DNA from: Vitis vinifera
Taxonomy: Eukaryota > Streptophyta > Magnoliopsida > Vitales > Vitaceae
NCBI RefSeq assembly: GCF_030704535.1
Contig: NC_081812.1
Span: 17,927,501-17,991,500, forward strand
Direction: 5' to 3'
Length of the DNA stretch: 64,000 nucleotides
Shown here one piece after another: positions 32,665 to 43,168 of the stretch (positions are counted from its first letter, which is position 1; every line of letters starts with the position of its first letter). The position numbers and the translations under genes were made by a program. Under the pieces are notes generated by a model. That model did no database searches. It was not told the DNA's origin and worked only from the letters and a program-made list of their open reading frames with translations.

Positions 32665-33472
32665 TGTAGGGACCCCTCCCCTTGGGAAACACGTGGCACG
32701 CAGCTCATGGTGACGCGTGGCACGTGTTATCAGCCGGACTATCATCATCCGGATCCCCCTAAAGATATGCATGGTACAATTATCCTATCCGGATCACCTC
32801 AAGGAAAGGCAAACGACGTTTCAGCTTCTCCTATCCAAGGAAGAGCAAAAAACGCTGGCAGAGCGTAGACATCCGGATAGTCTCCACAACACATCCGGAT
32901 AATCAGCATGAGCCATCCGGATATTGATCATCTGGATGATCAATTAAAGTAAAGCGAGTCTTACACGCAATCACGACAAGCAGCCATGGCCCACATCCTA
33001 TCACCTGCAGAGTGAGAAGACAAGAGGAAGTGACAGCAAGTCACTTCCCACGATCATTCTACATAATCACTTCCCACGATCTCTGACAGCCGCATTACCT
33101 ACCATGGTCTCTGACAGCCATTCGTAGGATGATAGTGCTCCTACTAACACCTATTGTCATCATCACAACAGAAAATATCTCTTCACCATAAATGAGAGGA
33201 ACAGTACCCCTGAAGCTGTATATATATGCCTTCGCATGAAGAAGAAAGGGCTGATCCCCCGGTAACCTCTTGATACCTAGTAAAAGGCCAACTGATTTAT
33301 ATATCTCTCCCTCACCATGGCTAACAAAACCATCGGAGGGTGCGTCCGGACACCCTGTCCGGATGCCTTTTTGCAGGTACAAACGCTGAATCAAGAACCC
33401 TTTGTGTGTTGAGAATCGCGTGTCTATCCATTTAGCAGCAACGTGGTCCACCTGATACGCGAGGTGACAACA
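32665..33472 (+). repeat. 5' LTR of the Gypsy element
   Basis: 808 bp, TG...CA. Read against the 3' LTR it differs at six positions, all transitions, with no indels. It contains several ATCCGGAT/GTCCGGAC words and a TATATATA promoter motif. Confidence 0.97.
33218..33226 (+). promoter_or_regulatory. TATA motif of the 5' LTR
   Basis: TATATATAT about 255 bp before the LTR end, a likely U3 promoter for the genomic RNA; the same motif is at 42909 in the 3' LTR. Confidence 0.55.
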
Positions 33473-33473
33473 T

Positions 33474-33491
33474 TGGCGCCGTCTGTGGGAA
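33474..33491 (+). promoter_or_regulatory. Primer-binding site
   Basis: TGGCGCCGTCTGTGGGAA lies one base after the 5' LTR. TGGCGCCGT is complementary to a plant tRNA 3' end, tRNA-Asp being the most likely; the primer identity is inferred. Confidence 0.8.
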
Positions 33492-33528
33492 CCTTTATTT
33501 TTTTATTTTGATTCAGTTACTAGCAAAG

Positions 33529-35814
33529 ATGGCCACACCTTCCCAAAGTCGATCATCTGGTAGAAAGGAGGAAGATAACCACGAATGGCGTCAGGCCATC
33601 GAAAAAAGACAGTTGGCGAACGAAAAACAACTAAGAGCTCTCCTCCAGGAGACGGAGAGGTTAAGGGAAGAAAACGCGGTGTTACGCATTCAAGCCTCAA
33701 CTTCAGGCTCTCCTCGTCGTCAGCGTTCAAGGGGCCAGGTGGCAAACTCTAGGCCAGAACCAGAATCAATATATCCTGGGTCAACAGGAGTTGTCCCAAG
33801 AGCATACAACGCAAGGCCCCATGAGCCACGCACACCCATGCCTCGAGCTCCCCGTGAGGAAAGCTCAGATTCCACTCATTTTTCAGCAAAAAGACAACGT
33901 GATAGAAAATCACAGTTGTCAAGTTCTATGCGCGCAAGACTAGGCCCACAAGAGCCTGGGAGATCAAGGCCACCAGTAGCCACAACCCGGGCACCACGCC
34001 CCGATCCTGTGATCGCTCACATGGTGCAGAACGTACCTCCGCATCGTGACCCCATGGTCACCCCAGCGATGCGGAACGTTCACTCACACCTAGCGGAACG
34101 ACCAGCTGGGAAAAACCTCCCAAACGAGCCACCCATTGGCTCCATTAGCAAAAGGCTGGATGACATGCTCTCCACGCCCTTTTGCTCTCATATCACCCAT
34201 TACGAGCCCCCAAGGGGATTCCTCGTACCAAAGTTTTCCACATACGATGGAACCAACTATCCCTTCGATCACATCATGCACTATCGACAGCTTATGACGC
34301 TCGATATTGGCAACGATGCATTATTATGCAAAGTATTCCCCGCCAGCCTTCAAGGGCAGACCCTCTCATGGTTTCATCGCCTACCTCCTAACTCTGTTGA
34401 CAATTTAAGGGACCTCTCTGAAGCATTCGTGGGACAGTACTTATGCTCTGCTCGACACAAGCAGAATATCAGCACCCTCCAGAACATAAAAATGAGAGAC
34501 AACGAATCCTTGAGGGAATTTGTGAAACGATTTGGCCAAGCCGTACTCCAAATAGAGGTTTGCAGCATGGATGCTGTCCTACAGATCTTCAAAAGAAGCA
34601 TCTGTCCAGGCACCCCATTTTTCGAATCGCTGGCAAAAAAACCTCCTACAACGATGGACGATTTGTTCAGACTCGCTAACAAATATTCAATGCTCGAAGA
34701 TGACGTACGTGCAGCCACTCAACAAGTTTTGGTTGCCGGACAGGCTTCTAGAGATAACGCGGACAGACATGCCAAACCTCCGGACCGGCCAAAACCAGTT
34801 GACCGGAGGCAGGACGAGCCGAGTCGTCCAGATAGGCCGCCCATCACACCCCTATCCATATCATACGAAAAACTTCTCCCAATGATCCAAGGGTTGTCCG
34901 ACTTCAGGTGGCCTAGACCCCTCGAAACGGACCCATCTATAAGAGACCGCAGCAAGAAATGCGCCTTCCACAAAGACCATGGTCATATAACAGAGACATG
35001 TCGGTCCCTCCAGTATCTAGTTGAAAGGCTCATCAAAGCAGGACATTTAAAACAGTACCTCCGCTCAGATACTGGAGGAAGGGACGTATCTCAGCATCAT
35101 AACTCTGGGGCCCCGAGGGCCCCAGTCGCCCCCAAGGCTGTCATAAACTATATCAATGGGGACCCGTCTGACGAGGAATACGATTCCAGGCGTAAAAGGC
35201 AAAAATTGCTGCGGGCCGCGTCGATACGCGAACGCATCAATTCCATCCGGCCGGGTCTTACTGGAGAGGGCCCTCGCCCCATAGATGGGACAATCATTTT
35301 CCCACCAGTAGATCCCACCCGGACGCTACAGCCACATCGCGACGCCCTCATCCTCTCCCTAGAAATAGGAGATTTCGATGTAAGACGTATCTTGGTTGAC
35401 CCAGGCAATTCAGCCGATCTAGTACAAGCATCAGTCATTGGCCATATGGGACATAGTCTCGCGGGTCTCGAAAACCCCGGACGAATCTTATCCGGATTCA
35501 ACCGATCATCAACCACGTCCTTAGGAGACATTATACTGCCGGTCCAAGCTGGCCCAGTCACTCTCAACGTGCAATTCTCAGTGGTACAAGAGTTATCACC
35601 CTTCAATGTCATCTTGGGACGCACATGGCTTCACTACATGAAAGCCATCCCGTCCACATATCATCAAATGGTGAGTTTCCTCACCGACGAAGGGCAAACT
35701 GACTTGTATGGCAGCCAGTTAGCCGCTCGTCAGTGCTATCAAATAGCACGTGAGGCAGTCGCTAACCAGGAGGATGCATCTCCCCCTGAGCCTAGCATTG
35801 CACACGACCAATAG
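33529..35814 (+). CDS. Gag-protease of the Gypsy element
   Basis: The frame encodes 761 residues from the ATG at 33529 (MATPSQSRSS); the open frame extends slightly upstream without an ATG. A charged, proline-rich N-terminus precedes the retrotransposon gag core (around SLQGQTLSWFHRLPPNS to FVKRFGQAVLQI). A zinc-knuckle-like CAFHKDHGHITETC follows. The C-terminal third is an aspartic protease with active site LVDPGNSADL (family DxGSS/A) and the flap-side block FNVILGRTWLH. It processes Gag and Pol and forms the particle in the cytoplasm. It ends at TAG 35812-35814, after which the same frame stays open into pol, so this is the short product of a possible read-through polyprotein. Confidence 0.93.
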   Translation: MATPSQSRSSGRKEEDNHEWRQAIEKRQLANEKQLRALLQETERLREENAVLRIQASTSGSPRRQRSRGQVANSRPEPESIYPGSTGVVPRAYNARPHEPRTPMPRAPREESSDSTHFSAKRQRDRKSQLSSSMRARLGPQEPGRSRPPVATTRAPRPDPVIAHMVQNVPPHRDPMVTPAMRNVHSHLAERPAGKNLPNEPPIGSISKRLDDMLSTPFCSHITHYEPPRGFLVPKFSTYDGTNYPFDHIMHYRQLMTLDIGNDALLCKVFPASLQGQTLSWFHRLPPNSVDNLRDLSEAFVGQYLCSARHKQNISTLQNIKMRDNESLREFVKRFGQAVLQIEVCSMDAVLQIFKRSICPGTPFFESLAKKPPTTMDDLFRLANKYSMLEDDVRAATQQVLVAGQASRDNADRHAKPPDRPKPVDRRQDEPSRPDRPPITPLSISYEKLLPMIQGLSDFRWPRPLETDPSIRDRSKKCAFHKDHGHITETCRSLQYLVERLIKAGHLKQYLRSDTGGRDVSQHHNSGAPRAPVAPKAVINYINGDPSDEEYDSRRKRQKLLRAASIRERINSIRPGLTGEGPRPIDGTIIFPPVDPTRTLQPHRDALILSLEIGDFDVRRILVDPGNSADLVQASVIGHMGHSLAGLENPGRILSGFNRSSTTSLGDIILPVQAGPVTLNVQFSVVQELSPFNVILGRTWLHYMKAIPSTYHQMVSFLTDEGQTDLYGSQLAARQCYQIAREAVANQEDASPPEPSIAHDQ

Positions 35815-35820
35815 CAATTA
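35809..35820 (+). promoter_or_regulatory. Probable stop-codon read-through signal between gag-pro and pol
   Basis: CAATAGCAATTA: the amber stop sits in the exact context CAA-UAG-CAA-UUA known from tobamoviruses (consensus UAG-CAR-YYA), which permits a few percent read-through in plants. The reading frame is the same on both sides and no ATG opens pol. This is the expected way to make a small amount of Gag-Pol. Confidence 0.8.
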
Positions 35821-38800
35821 TTGGGTCCGGCGGACAAAGATCCCCCGGCAGCGGATCCCTTACAAACAATCCAAATCTCAGAAGAGAATGATCACCTCAC
35901 GAATATCAGTTCCCTCATGACGCAAGAAGAAACTCAGAGCATACAAAATATCCTTCGAAGCAACCAAGACATCTTCGCATGGACACATTCGGATATGAAA
36001 GGAATTCATCCCTCTATTGCCTCTCACAACCTTAACGTCTTTCCAGCAGCCAGACCCATTCGACAGAAGATTAGACGCTTTCATCCGGATAGACAAAGAG
36101 TTATCCAAGATGAAATTAACAAGTTGTTGAAAGCCGGATTCATCAGAGAGGTATCTTATCCGGATTGGTTGGCAAATGTAGTAGTGGTACCAAAGAAAGA
36201 GGGCAAATGGCGAGTCTGTGTTGATTACACCAATCTCAATAATGCATGTCCAAAAGACAGTTTTCCCTTACCACGAATAGATCAAATTGTGGATTCCACT
36301 TCCGGGCAAGGGATGCTCTCTTTCTTGGATGCCTTCTCTGGATATCACCAAATTCCCATGTCTCCGGATGACGAAGAAAAAACAGCATTCATAACGCCAC
36401 ACGACCTCTATTGCTACAAAGTCATGCCATTCGGACTAAAAAACGCTGGCGCCACGTATCAAAGATTGATGACTAAAATATTCAAACCTCTGATAGGCCG
36501 CTTGGTCGAGGTATACATTGACGATATCGTGGTTAAAAGCAAAACTCGAGAGCAGCATATCCTCCATTTACAAGAAGTTTTTTACCTCTTGCGAAAGTAT
36601 GGCATGAAGCTAAATCCTTCCAAATGTGCCTTTGGCGTGAGTGCTGGCAAGTTTCTGGGATTTATGGTCAGCCAAAGAGGCATAGAAGTCAGCCCGGATC
36701 AAGTCAAAGCAGTCATGGAGACACCTCCTCCCAGGAACAAAAAGGAGTTACAACGCCTCACAGGCAAGCTCGTTGCATTAGGGCGTTTTATAGCCCGCTT
36801 CACTGATGAGTTGCGACCTTTCTTCTTAGCGATACGAAAAGCTGGAACGCAGGGATGGACGGACAATTGCCAAAACGCGTTGGAAAGAATTAAACATTGT
36901 CTTATGCATCCACCCATCTTGAGCAGCCCCATCCCAAAGGAGAAGTTATACATGTATCTAGCTGTCTCAGAATGGGCAATCAGCGCCGTTCTATTCCGCT
37001 GCCCTTCACCAAAGGAGCAGAAACCTGTCTACTATGTCAGCAGGGCATTGGCAGATGTAGAAACCAGGTATTCAAAAATGGAGCTAACAGCCTTAGCTCT
37101 TCGAAGTGCTGCCCAAAAGCTCCGCCCCTATTTTCAAGCCCACCCAGTGATTGTACTGACCGACCAACCCCTTCGTAGCATTCTACACAAACCAGATTTA
37201 ACTGGGCGAATGCTACAATGGGCCATCGAATTGAGCAAATTTGGAATCGAATTCCAACCCAGATTATCCAAAAAAGGCCAAGTAATGGCCGACTTCGTGC
37301 TCGAATATTCACGAAGACCCAACCAGCACCACGAGTCAAGTGAACAGGAGTGGTGGACACTATGAGTTGACGGAGCCTCACGCTCATCGGGCTCTGGAGT
37401 TGGGCTCTTACTACAGTCCCCAACTGGGGAACATCTGGAGCAAGCCATCCGGCTGGGATTCTTCGCGTCTAACAATGAAGCAGAATACGAGGCCATCCTG
37501 TCCGGATTGGACCTCGCCCTTGCGCTATCCGTCTCCAAACTTCGGATCTACAGTGACTCGCAGCTAGTGGTAAGGCATGTCCAGAAGGAATATGAGGCTA
37601 AGGACTCACGCATGGCGCGATACTTGGCCAAAGTAAGAAGCACCTTACAGCAATTCACCGAGTGGACAATCGAAAAAATCAGGCGAGCTGACAATAGGCA
37701 CGCTGACGCTTTGGCCGGCATAGCTGCCTCCCTCCCTATCAAAGAAGCCATTCTACTGCCCATACATGTGCAAGCCAATCCCTCTGTCACAGAAGATTCC
37801 ACTTGCAACACCATTGAGGCAAACCAAACGGATCATCAAGAATGGACGCATAATATTGCAGAATATCTCCGGGCAGGCACTTTACCCGACGATCCTAAAC
37901 AAGCGCACAAAATCCGGGTGCAAGCTGCCCGTTTCACCCTGATCGGGGGGCACCTGTACAAGCGATCCTTCACAGGACCTTATCTTCGCTGTCTTGGGCA
38001 TTCAGAGGCCCAGTATGTGCTAGCTGAATTGCATGAAGGAATATGCGGAAATCATACGGGAGGACGATCCTTAGCACATAGAGCTCATTCACAAGGGTAC
38101 TATTGGCCAACAATGAAGAAAGACGCGGCAGCATATGTCCAAAAGTGCGATAAATGTCAAAGATACGCTCCCATTCCACATATGCCATCAGCAGCATTGA
38201 AATCGGTCTCAGGCTCATGGCCTTTCGCGCAGTGGGGCATGGACATAGTGGGATCCCTCCCAGCAGCACCTGCCCAGAAGAAATTCCTCCTTGTCGCCAC
38301 TGATTACTTCAGTAAATGGGTAGAAGCTGAAGCATATGCAAGCATCAAAGATAAAGATGTCACCAAATTCGTATGGAAGAACATTGTTTGCCGCTTTGGA
38401 ATTCCCCAAATCATCATAGCTGACAATGGTCCACAATTTGACAGCATTGCATTCAGGAATTTCTGTTCGGAATTGAATATCCGGAATTCATACTCCACGC
38501 CACGTTATCCTCAAAGCAATGGCCAGGCGGAAGCCACAAACAAAACTCTAATCAATGCCTTAAAGAAAAGGCTGGAGTAAACCAAAGGGAAGTGGGTGGA
38601 GGAGCTACCCGGCGTCCTATGGGCCTATCGAACCACACCCGGACGACCAACAGGAAATACTCCTTTTGCCCTCACATATGGAATGGATGCAGTCATTCCC
38701 ACTGAAATAGGTCTTCCTACTATCCGGACTGATGCAGCAAAACAAAAAGACGCCAACACGGAACTAGGAAGAAATTTGGACTGGGCAGACGAAGTCAGAG

Positions 38801-39078
38801 AAAGCGCGTCCATCCGGATGGCAGATTATCAACAAAGGGCATCAGCGCATTACAATCGAAAAGTTAGGCCCAGAAACTTCAAAAATGGTACGCTAGTACT
38901 TAGAAAAGTTTTTGAAAATACTGCTGAAGTAGGCGCGGGAAAGTTCCAAGCCAATTGGGAAGGACCCTACATAGTGTCTAAGGCAAACGAAAATGGAGCC
39001 TATCATTTACAAAAGCTAGATGGCACTCCGTTACTCAGACCATGGAATGTGTCCAATTTAAAGCAGTACTATCAGTAG
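35815..39078 (+). pseudogene. Pol of the Gypsy element: RT, RNase H, second RNase H, integrase, with two in-frame stops
   Basis: One reading frame, continuous with gag-pro, runs to TAG 39076. Reverse transcriptase shows LDAFSGYHQI (about 36330), MPFGLKNAGATYQ and the catalytic YIDD (about 36512). RNase H follows to about 37330. A second, archaeal-type RNase H begins at VDGAS (37366) and includes EAEYEAIL and YSDSQLVV. Integrase has an HHCC finger (about 38028-38160), catalytic D in WGMDIVG (about 38240), D in ADNGPQF (about 38420) and E in NGQAEATN (about 38530). TGA at 37363 falls at the start of the second RNase H and TAA at 38578 falls after the integrase core. Neither has a leaky context, so both look like later nonsense mutations. 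Confidence 0.9.
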
Positions 39079-39214
39079 AAAGTATACACAAGTGCAAATG
39101 AGAAAGAAGTATGTTTTATTGATATGAGTAAATGTAATTACAAAGAGATCTCCGGACCACAAAAAATACAAAAGGAAAAATTACAGCAGAAAAATTGCAA
39201 AAAGAGATAAACTA

Positions 39215-41645
39215 TCAGGGAGCGGGCTTCTCATGGAGCTTCTTTTCTTCACCCGGAGGAATTGAAGGGGTATCTCGCTTAATGCCGTTCTTCTTCATGC
39301 AGCAGCGATACCCAAAGATAAACGTATCATCCACTTGTTGCTGGTAATCCGCTGCAAGTTCCTCTCTTTCCACAGCAAACTCCCGTTCAAGTTCCTCTTT
39401 TTGCACATCCAGACGCAGCTGCAAGTCTTCCTTCTGTTTCTTTTCTTTCAAAACTTCTGTCCGGAGTTGACTCAATTCATCCCTTAGCCGGGCTGCCTCA
39501 CCCTCCGCCTCATGAAGGCGGCCCGTAGTTGATTCTTCTCGACCCTTTGCCTCAGCCAACTCCACCCGGAGGGCTTCATTTTCCTCTCGCATGGTGGATA
39601 GACTGGCCTCAGCCTCCTCCATTCTCAGACGCAGTTGATTTTCAATCTCTTGGCGCCGAGAGGAGAAGGTCCTCATATAGTTTGCAGTCTGCAGCAACTG
39701 AGTAAAAAGATCGTGTTGTTGAGACATGCTGCGGAGGCCCCTCACCAGCTGACACACAAACAAGAAAAGCAAAGACATAAATCATACTACAACAAACACA
39801 TCAGTGCAACAAAAAGTCAAAAAGCAAGAACACAAGACAACGATATACCGTTTCTATCATATCAAACATCTGAGCAGAGGGCTTGATGGCTTTCCAGTCA
39901 GGAGTAATCTGCTTTAACTTAACTTCCAACTCCGCGTAGCTGAAAGGGCTAGCAGGAGCGGCATCATCAGCAGATTCCTCCTCAGATGAGGAAGCTGAAG
40001 GTAACTCTTGTCCCGGAATCGGAGCCCCCATATCTTCGTCCGGACACATAGGTCCGGATGCATCCTCAGCCGGAATTATTGCCAGAGCGGCTGAGGTCTC
40101 AGTAGCCATCTCCACCTCGCCTCCATCCGGATGAGCGTCATGGGCAGAAGCGCAGCTAATTTCAATCTCTTGCTGCCGCTCTTGAAGCCGCTCAAAGAGT
40201 CTGGACTGTAGATCGCGCGTCAAACGCGGCTTCTTGAGGGGAGGCCCTTTCACCAGGACTATGGCCAAGCGATCCGGGTCGTCGGAAGGCTGACTTTGGG
40301 TTTCTGCCCCCGCTTCCTCCAACGGGGCCGTTTCAGCTGCATCAACATCCGGATTAAGGTTGCCCGGATGGTTGATAGATGCAGCTTCCTCAGCCACGAT
40401 AGCCAGGCGCGCAGCCGCGACTAAGGAATGACCTGAGTGATTCAACCCCGATATGCGTCCGGGGCCGCTTGAGATAGAGTGCGGAGCAGCATTTACTGGC
40501 TCCTCTATCATTACCTCCCCCTCATAGGTAGTTTGTGGAGGAGGAAACTCCTTGGGAGGAGTGGGTTCCTTCACATCCTTCCCATGCTTCTTCACTAGCT
40601 TCCCCCTCTTTCCTGGAATTTTCTTTGAAGGAGGGTCCGGACCCCCCTTCTGTCCGGGAGCCTTCCGGATAGTGCCTTCAGTTTTTTTCTGATCTCTATC
40701 CTCCAGGAGCTTTCGCCGCCTTTCAGCGTCAGCCTCTTTAGCTTCCTGATAGAGGGGGAGCTCCTTCACAGTATAATGCTCCCCAGACACTATCTCATCC
40801 TTTGCCAGTTTCCTAGGAAGAATATTGATAACATATTCCTGAGGCTCCCGGACGACCTCTATCAAATTCCGCGCGGAAAGCAATGTTTTGTAGGCCCTCT
40901 CCTTGGGATCTATTTCGAATAATTTGCAGACGCAGGCAAAGGACGCCTTTTCCACCCAATCCACAAGGTGGCCCCTCAATTCCAAACCTGCATTGTCAGC
41001 AACAAAAGGTGAGAATTCCGTCCGGAAAAATCAGAAAAAATCAGCAAAGCAAAATCCGGACACAAAAAATCGCAAAACAAGATTACCCGGAATTTTTAAG
41101 GTATAATTCGGAGAAAAAGGCCTCGACGGATGCTGCGATAGCCCCGCCCATCCACCCCAGACTGCCACCAGCCCCTTCGCCCCTCCCTTTGTCGAATCTG
41201 GTAGTTCTGTCACCATTTGAAGGGAGGGCAGGTGGGCGGACACACTGAAGATATCATTCTTTGCTTTCTTCAGGGAATAGACAAAGAACACTTCCAGTAG
41301 CGTCAGGTCGAGGCTGTACAGCATGTTGATGATGCTGCATCCCATCAGCACCCGGACAAGGTTGGGATGAATGAAGATGAGGGGAATCTGAGAGAAGTGG
41401 AGGAATTCCTTGAACAACGCCGGCAGAGGGAACCGGAGCCCCGCGTTGAATTGTTCCTTTGTGAAGAGGATAACGTTTTTTCCACCTTTCTCAGTAGGCA
41501 TAACCGCCTCCTCGTTCACCAAGTCTATCAATACGTCATGGGGGATGCGGAATCGCTCCCGGAACTCCTTCGCATTTAATTTGTCTATCGCCTTTTCGCT
41601 AGCCTCGCTGACCCGGGCAGATGAAACAGTATTTTTTGGAGTCAT
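39215..41645 (-). CDS. Antisense three-exon gene inside the Gypsy element
   Basis: Three minus-strand exons join in frame. Exon 1 is 41087-41645, exon 2 39849-40987 and exon 3 39215-39748, with GT-AG introns of 99 and 100 bp, for about 743 residues. Exon 1 (MTPKNTVSSARV) has a globular region around FRIPHDVLIDLVNEEAV and LPALFKEFLHFSQIPLIFIHP that resembles the plant 'putative gypsy type transposon' domain (Pfam Transposase_28). Exon 2 is acidic, Pro/Lys-rich and probably disordered. Exon 3 is a long Glu/Arg/Leu coiled coil (RLRMEEAEASLSTMREENEA). Extra antisense frames downstream of pol are known in Tat-type elements; their function is unknown. A TATAAATAG lies at 42115-42124, and a possible leader intron spans 41672-41905. 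No internal stops occur, in contrast to pol. Confidence 0.8.
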
Positions 41646-42114
41646 TTCTTACCACAAAGCCAAAGCAAAATCTACATACAAAAGCAATACAACCAATCAA
41701 ACCAAGCAGTCTGAAAATACACAAACCCTAACCCAAAACAGTCAGAAAAACCCCTCAAAAACCCCTCCAAAACAACAACAAAGTACCAACATTCAACAAC
41801 AATTGCAAACGACTCGTCCAAAACAACGCCCAAGCAAGCCAGAAAACAAGTGTAAAGAACCAGCAAACGCAACCAAAGGAACGGCAGTAGCAAAGAGATA
41901 CGTACCAAATACAGCACCGAAGAAGAAGAACGGGTACCGCCTTGATACAAAATCACCAGCAGCAAACCAACAAAGTCGCGATACAAAAGCACTGGTACAA
42001 AAGAGCTTTCGGAGTTTTTTTTCTCAGAAAAGCAAAGGGCGCAGAAAAAAGCAGTAAGAAAAAAGGCTCTCAAGAGAATGCAGTAGGAAAAAATACAAAA
42101 AGAGGTACAGTGCC

Positions 42115-42124
42115 CTATTTATAG
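42115..42124 (-). promoter_or_regulatory. TATA box for the antisense gene
   Basis: CTATAAATAG on the minus strand, about 470 bp upstream of the antisense ATG. A donor-like GGTACG (41905) and acceptor TATGTAG (41672) could remove a 234-bp leader intron. Confidence 0.55.
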
Positions 42125-42341
42125 CAGGACAGCCCCTCGGAAAGCCAAACCAACAGCCATGTTATCATTGAAACGACATATTGCCTGGGGATACACAGGG
42201 TCGGCGGCTCGTCATAAATACCTTTTTTTGGCTTCTGCACCCCTACTTGCCACGTGGCCCAGCCAAACGAAGGGACATCTTCAATTTTCAAAAGCCAGTT
42301 ATTTTTAACCCGCCCATTTTTTCGGGCAAAATAGGCAAGTT

Positions 42342-42352
42342 AAAAAGGGGGG
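42342..42352 (+). promoter_or_regulatory. Polypurine tract
   Basis: AAAAAGGGGGG ends three bases before the 3' LTR and is the plus-strand DNA primer site. Confidence 0.88.
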
Positions 42353-42355
42353 CAA

Positions 42356-43163
42356 TGTAGGGACCCCTCCCCTTGGGAAACACGTGGCACGCAGCTCATG
42401 GTGACGCGTGGCACGTGTTATCAGCCGGACTATCATCATCCGGATCCCCCTAAAGATATGCATGGTACAATTATCCTATCCGGATCACCTCAAGGAAAGG
42501 CAAACGACGTTTCAGCTTCTCCTATCCAAGGAAGAGCAAAAAACGCTGGCAGAGCGTAGACATCCGGATAGTCTCCACAACACATCCGGATAATCAGCAT
42601 GAGTCATCCGGATATTGATCATCTGGATGATCAATTAAAGTAAAGCGAGTCTTACACGCAATCACGACAAGCAGCCATGGCCCACATCCCATCACCTGCA
42701 GAGTGAGAAGACAAGAGGAAGTGACAGCAAGTCACTTCCCACGATCATTCTACATAATCACTTCCCACGATCTCTGACAGCCGCATCACCTACCATGGTC
42801 TCTGACAGCCATTCGTAGGATGATAGTGCTCCTACTAACACCTATTGTCATCATCACAACAGAAAATATCTCCTCACCATAAATGAGAGGAACAGTACCC
42901 CTGAAGCTGTATATATATGCCTTCGCATGAAGAAGAAAGGGCTGATCCCCCGATAACCTCTTGATACCTAGTAAAAGGCCAACTGATTTATATATCTCTC
43001 CCTCACCATGACTAACAAAACCATCGGAGGGTGCGTCCGGACACCCTGTCCGGATGCCTTTTTGCAGGTACAAACGCTGAATCAAGAACCCTTTGTGTGT
43101 TGAGAATCGCGTGTCTATCCATTTAGCAGCAACGTGGTCCACCTGATACGCGAGGTGACAACA
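42356..43163 (+). repeat. 3' LTR of the Gypsy element
   Basis: 808 bp, same length as the 5' LTR, with six transition differences; followed by the target duplication ACTTA. Confidence 0.97.
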
Positions 43164-43168
43164 ACTTA

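Larger units (their letters stand above)
32665..43163 (+). mobile_element. Complete Ty3/Gypsy (Tat-type) LTR retrotransposon
   Basis: The element is 10499 bp and has the full set of marks: 5' LTR 32665-33472, primer-binding site, gag-protease, RT, RNase H, second RNase H, integrase, an antisense extra gene, polypurine tract and 3' LTR 42356-43163. Target duplication ACTTA lies at 32660-32664 and 43164-43168. The domain order with integrase after RT and a second RNase H before it places it in the Tat group. Two in-frame stops in pol make this copy non-autonomous unless suppressed. Its higher GC content and recurring TCCGGA words set it apart from its surroundings. Confidence 0.97.

Noticed and set aside
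33095-33451. Minus-strand 118-codon frame inside both LTRs (also 42786-43142), and plus-strand 61-codon frames at their starts
   Set aside because: They are identical in both LTRs because the LTRs are copies; no coding signal or family resemblance.
38578-38580. TAA in integrase as a further recoding site
   Set aside because: Its context (ACC after the stop) is not leaky, and it replaces a residue inside the conserved block before KGKWVEELPG; it looks like a private mutation.
41410-42057. Plus-strand frame rich in Gln, Asn, Thr and Lys in the 3' part of the Gypsy element
   Set aside because: It lies opposite exon 1 and the leader of the antisense gene, has low-complexity composition and no domain.
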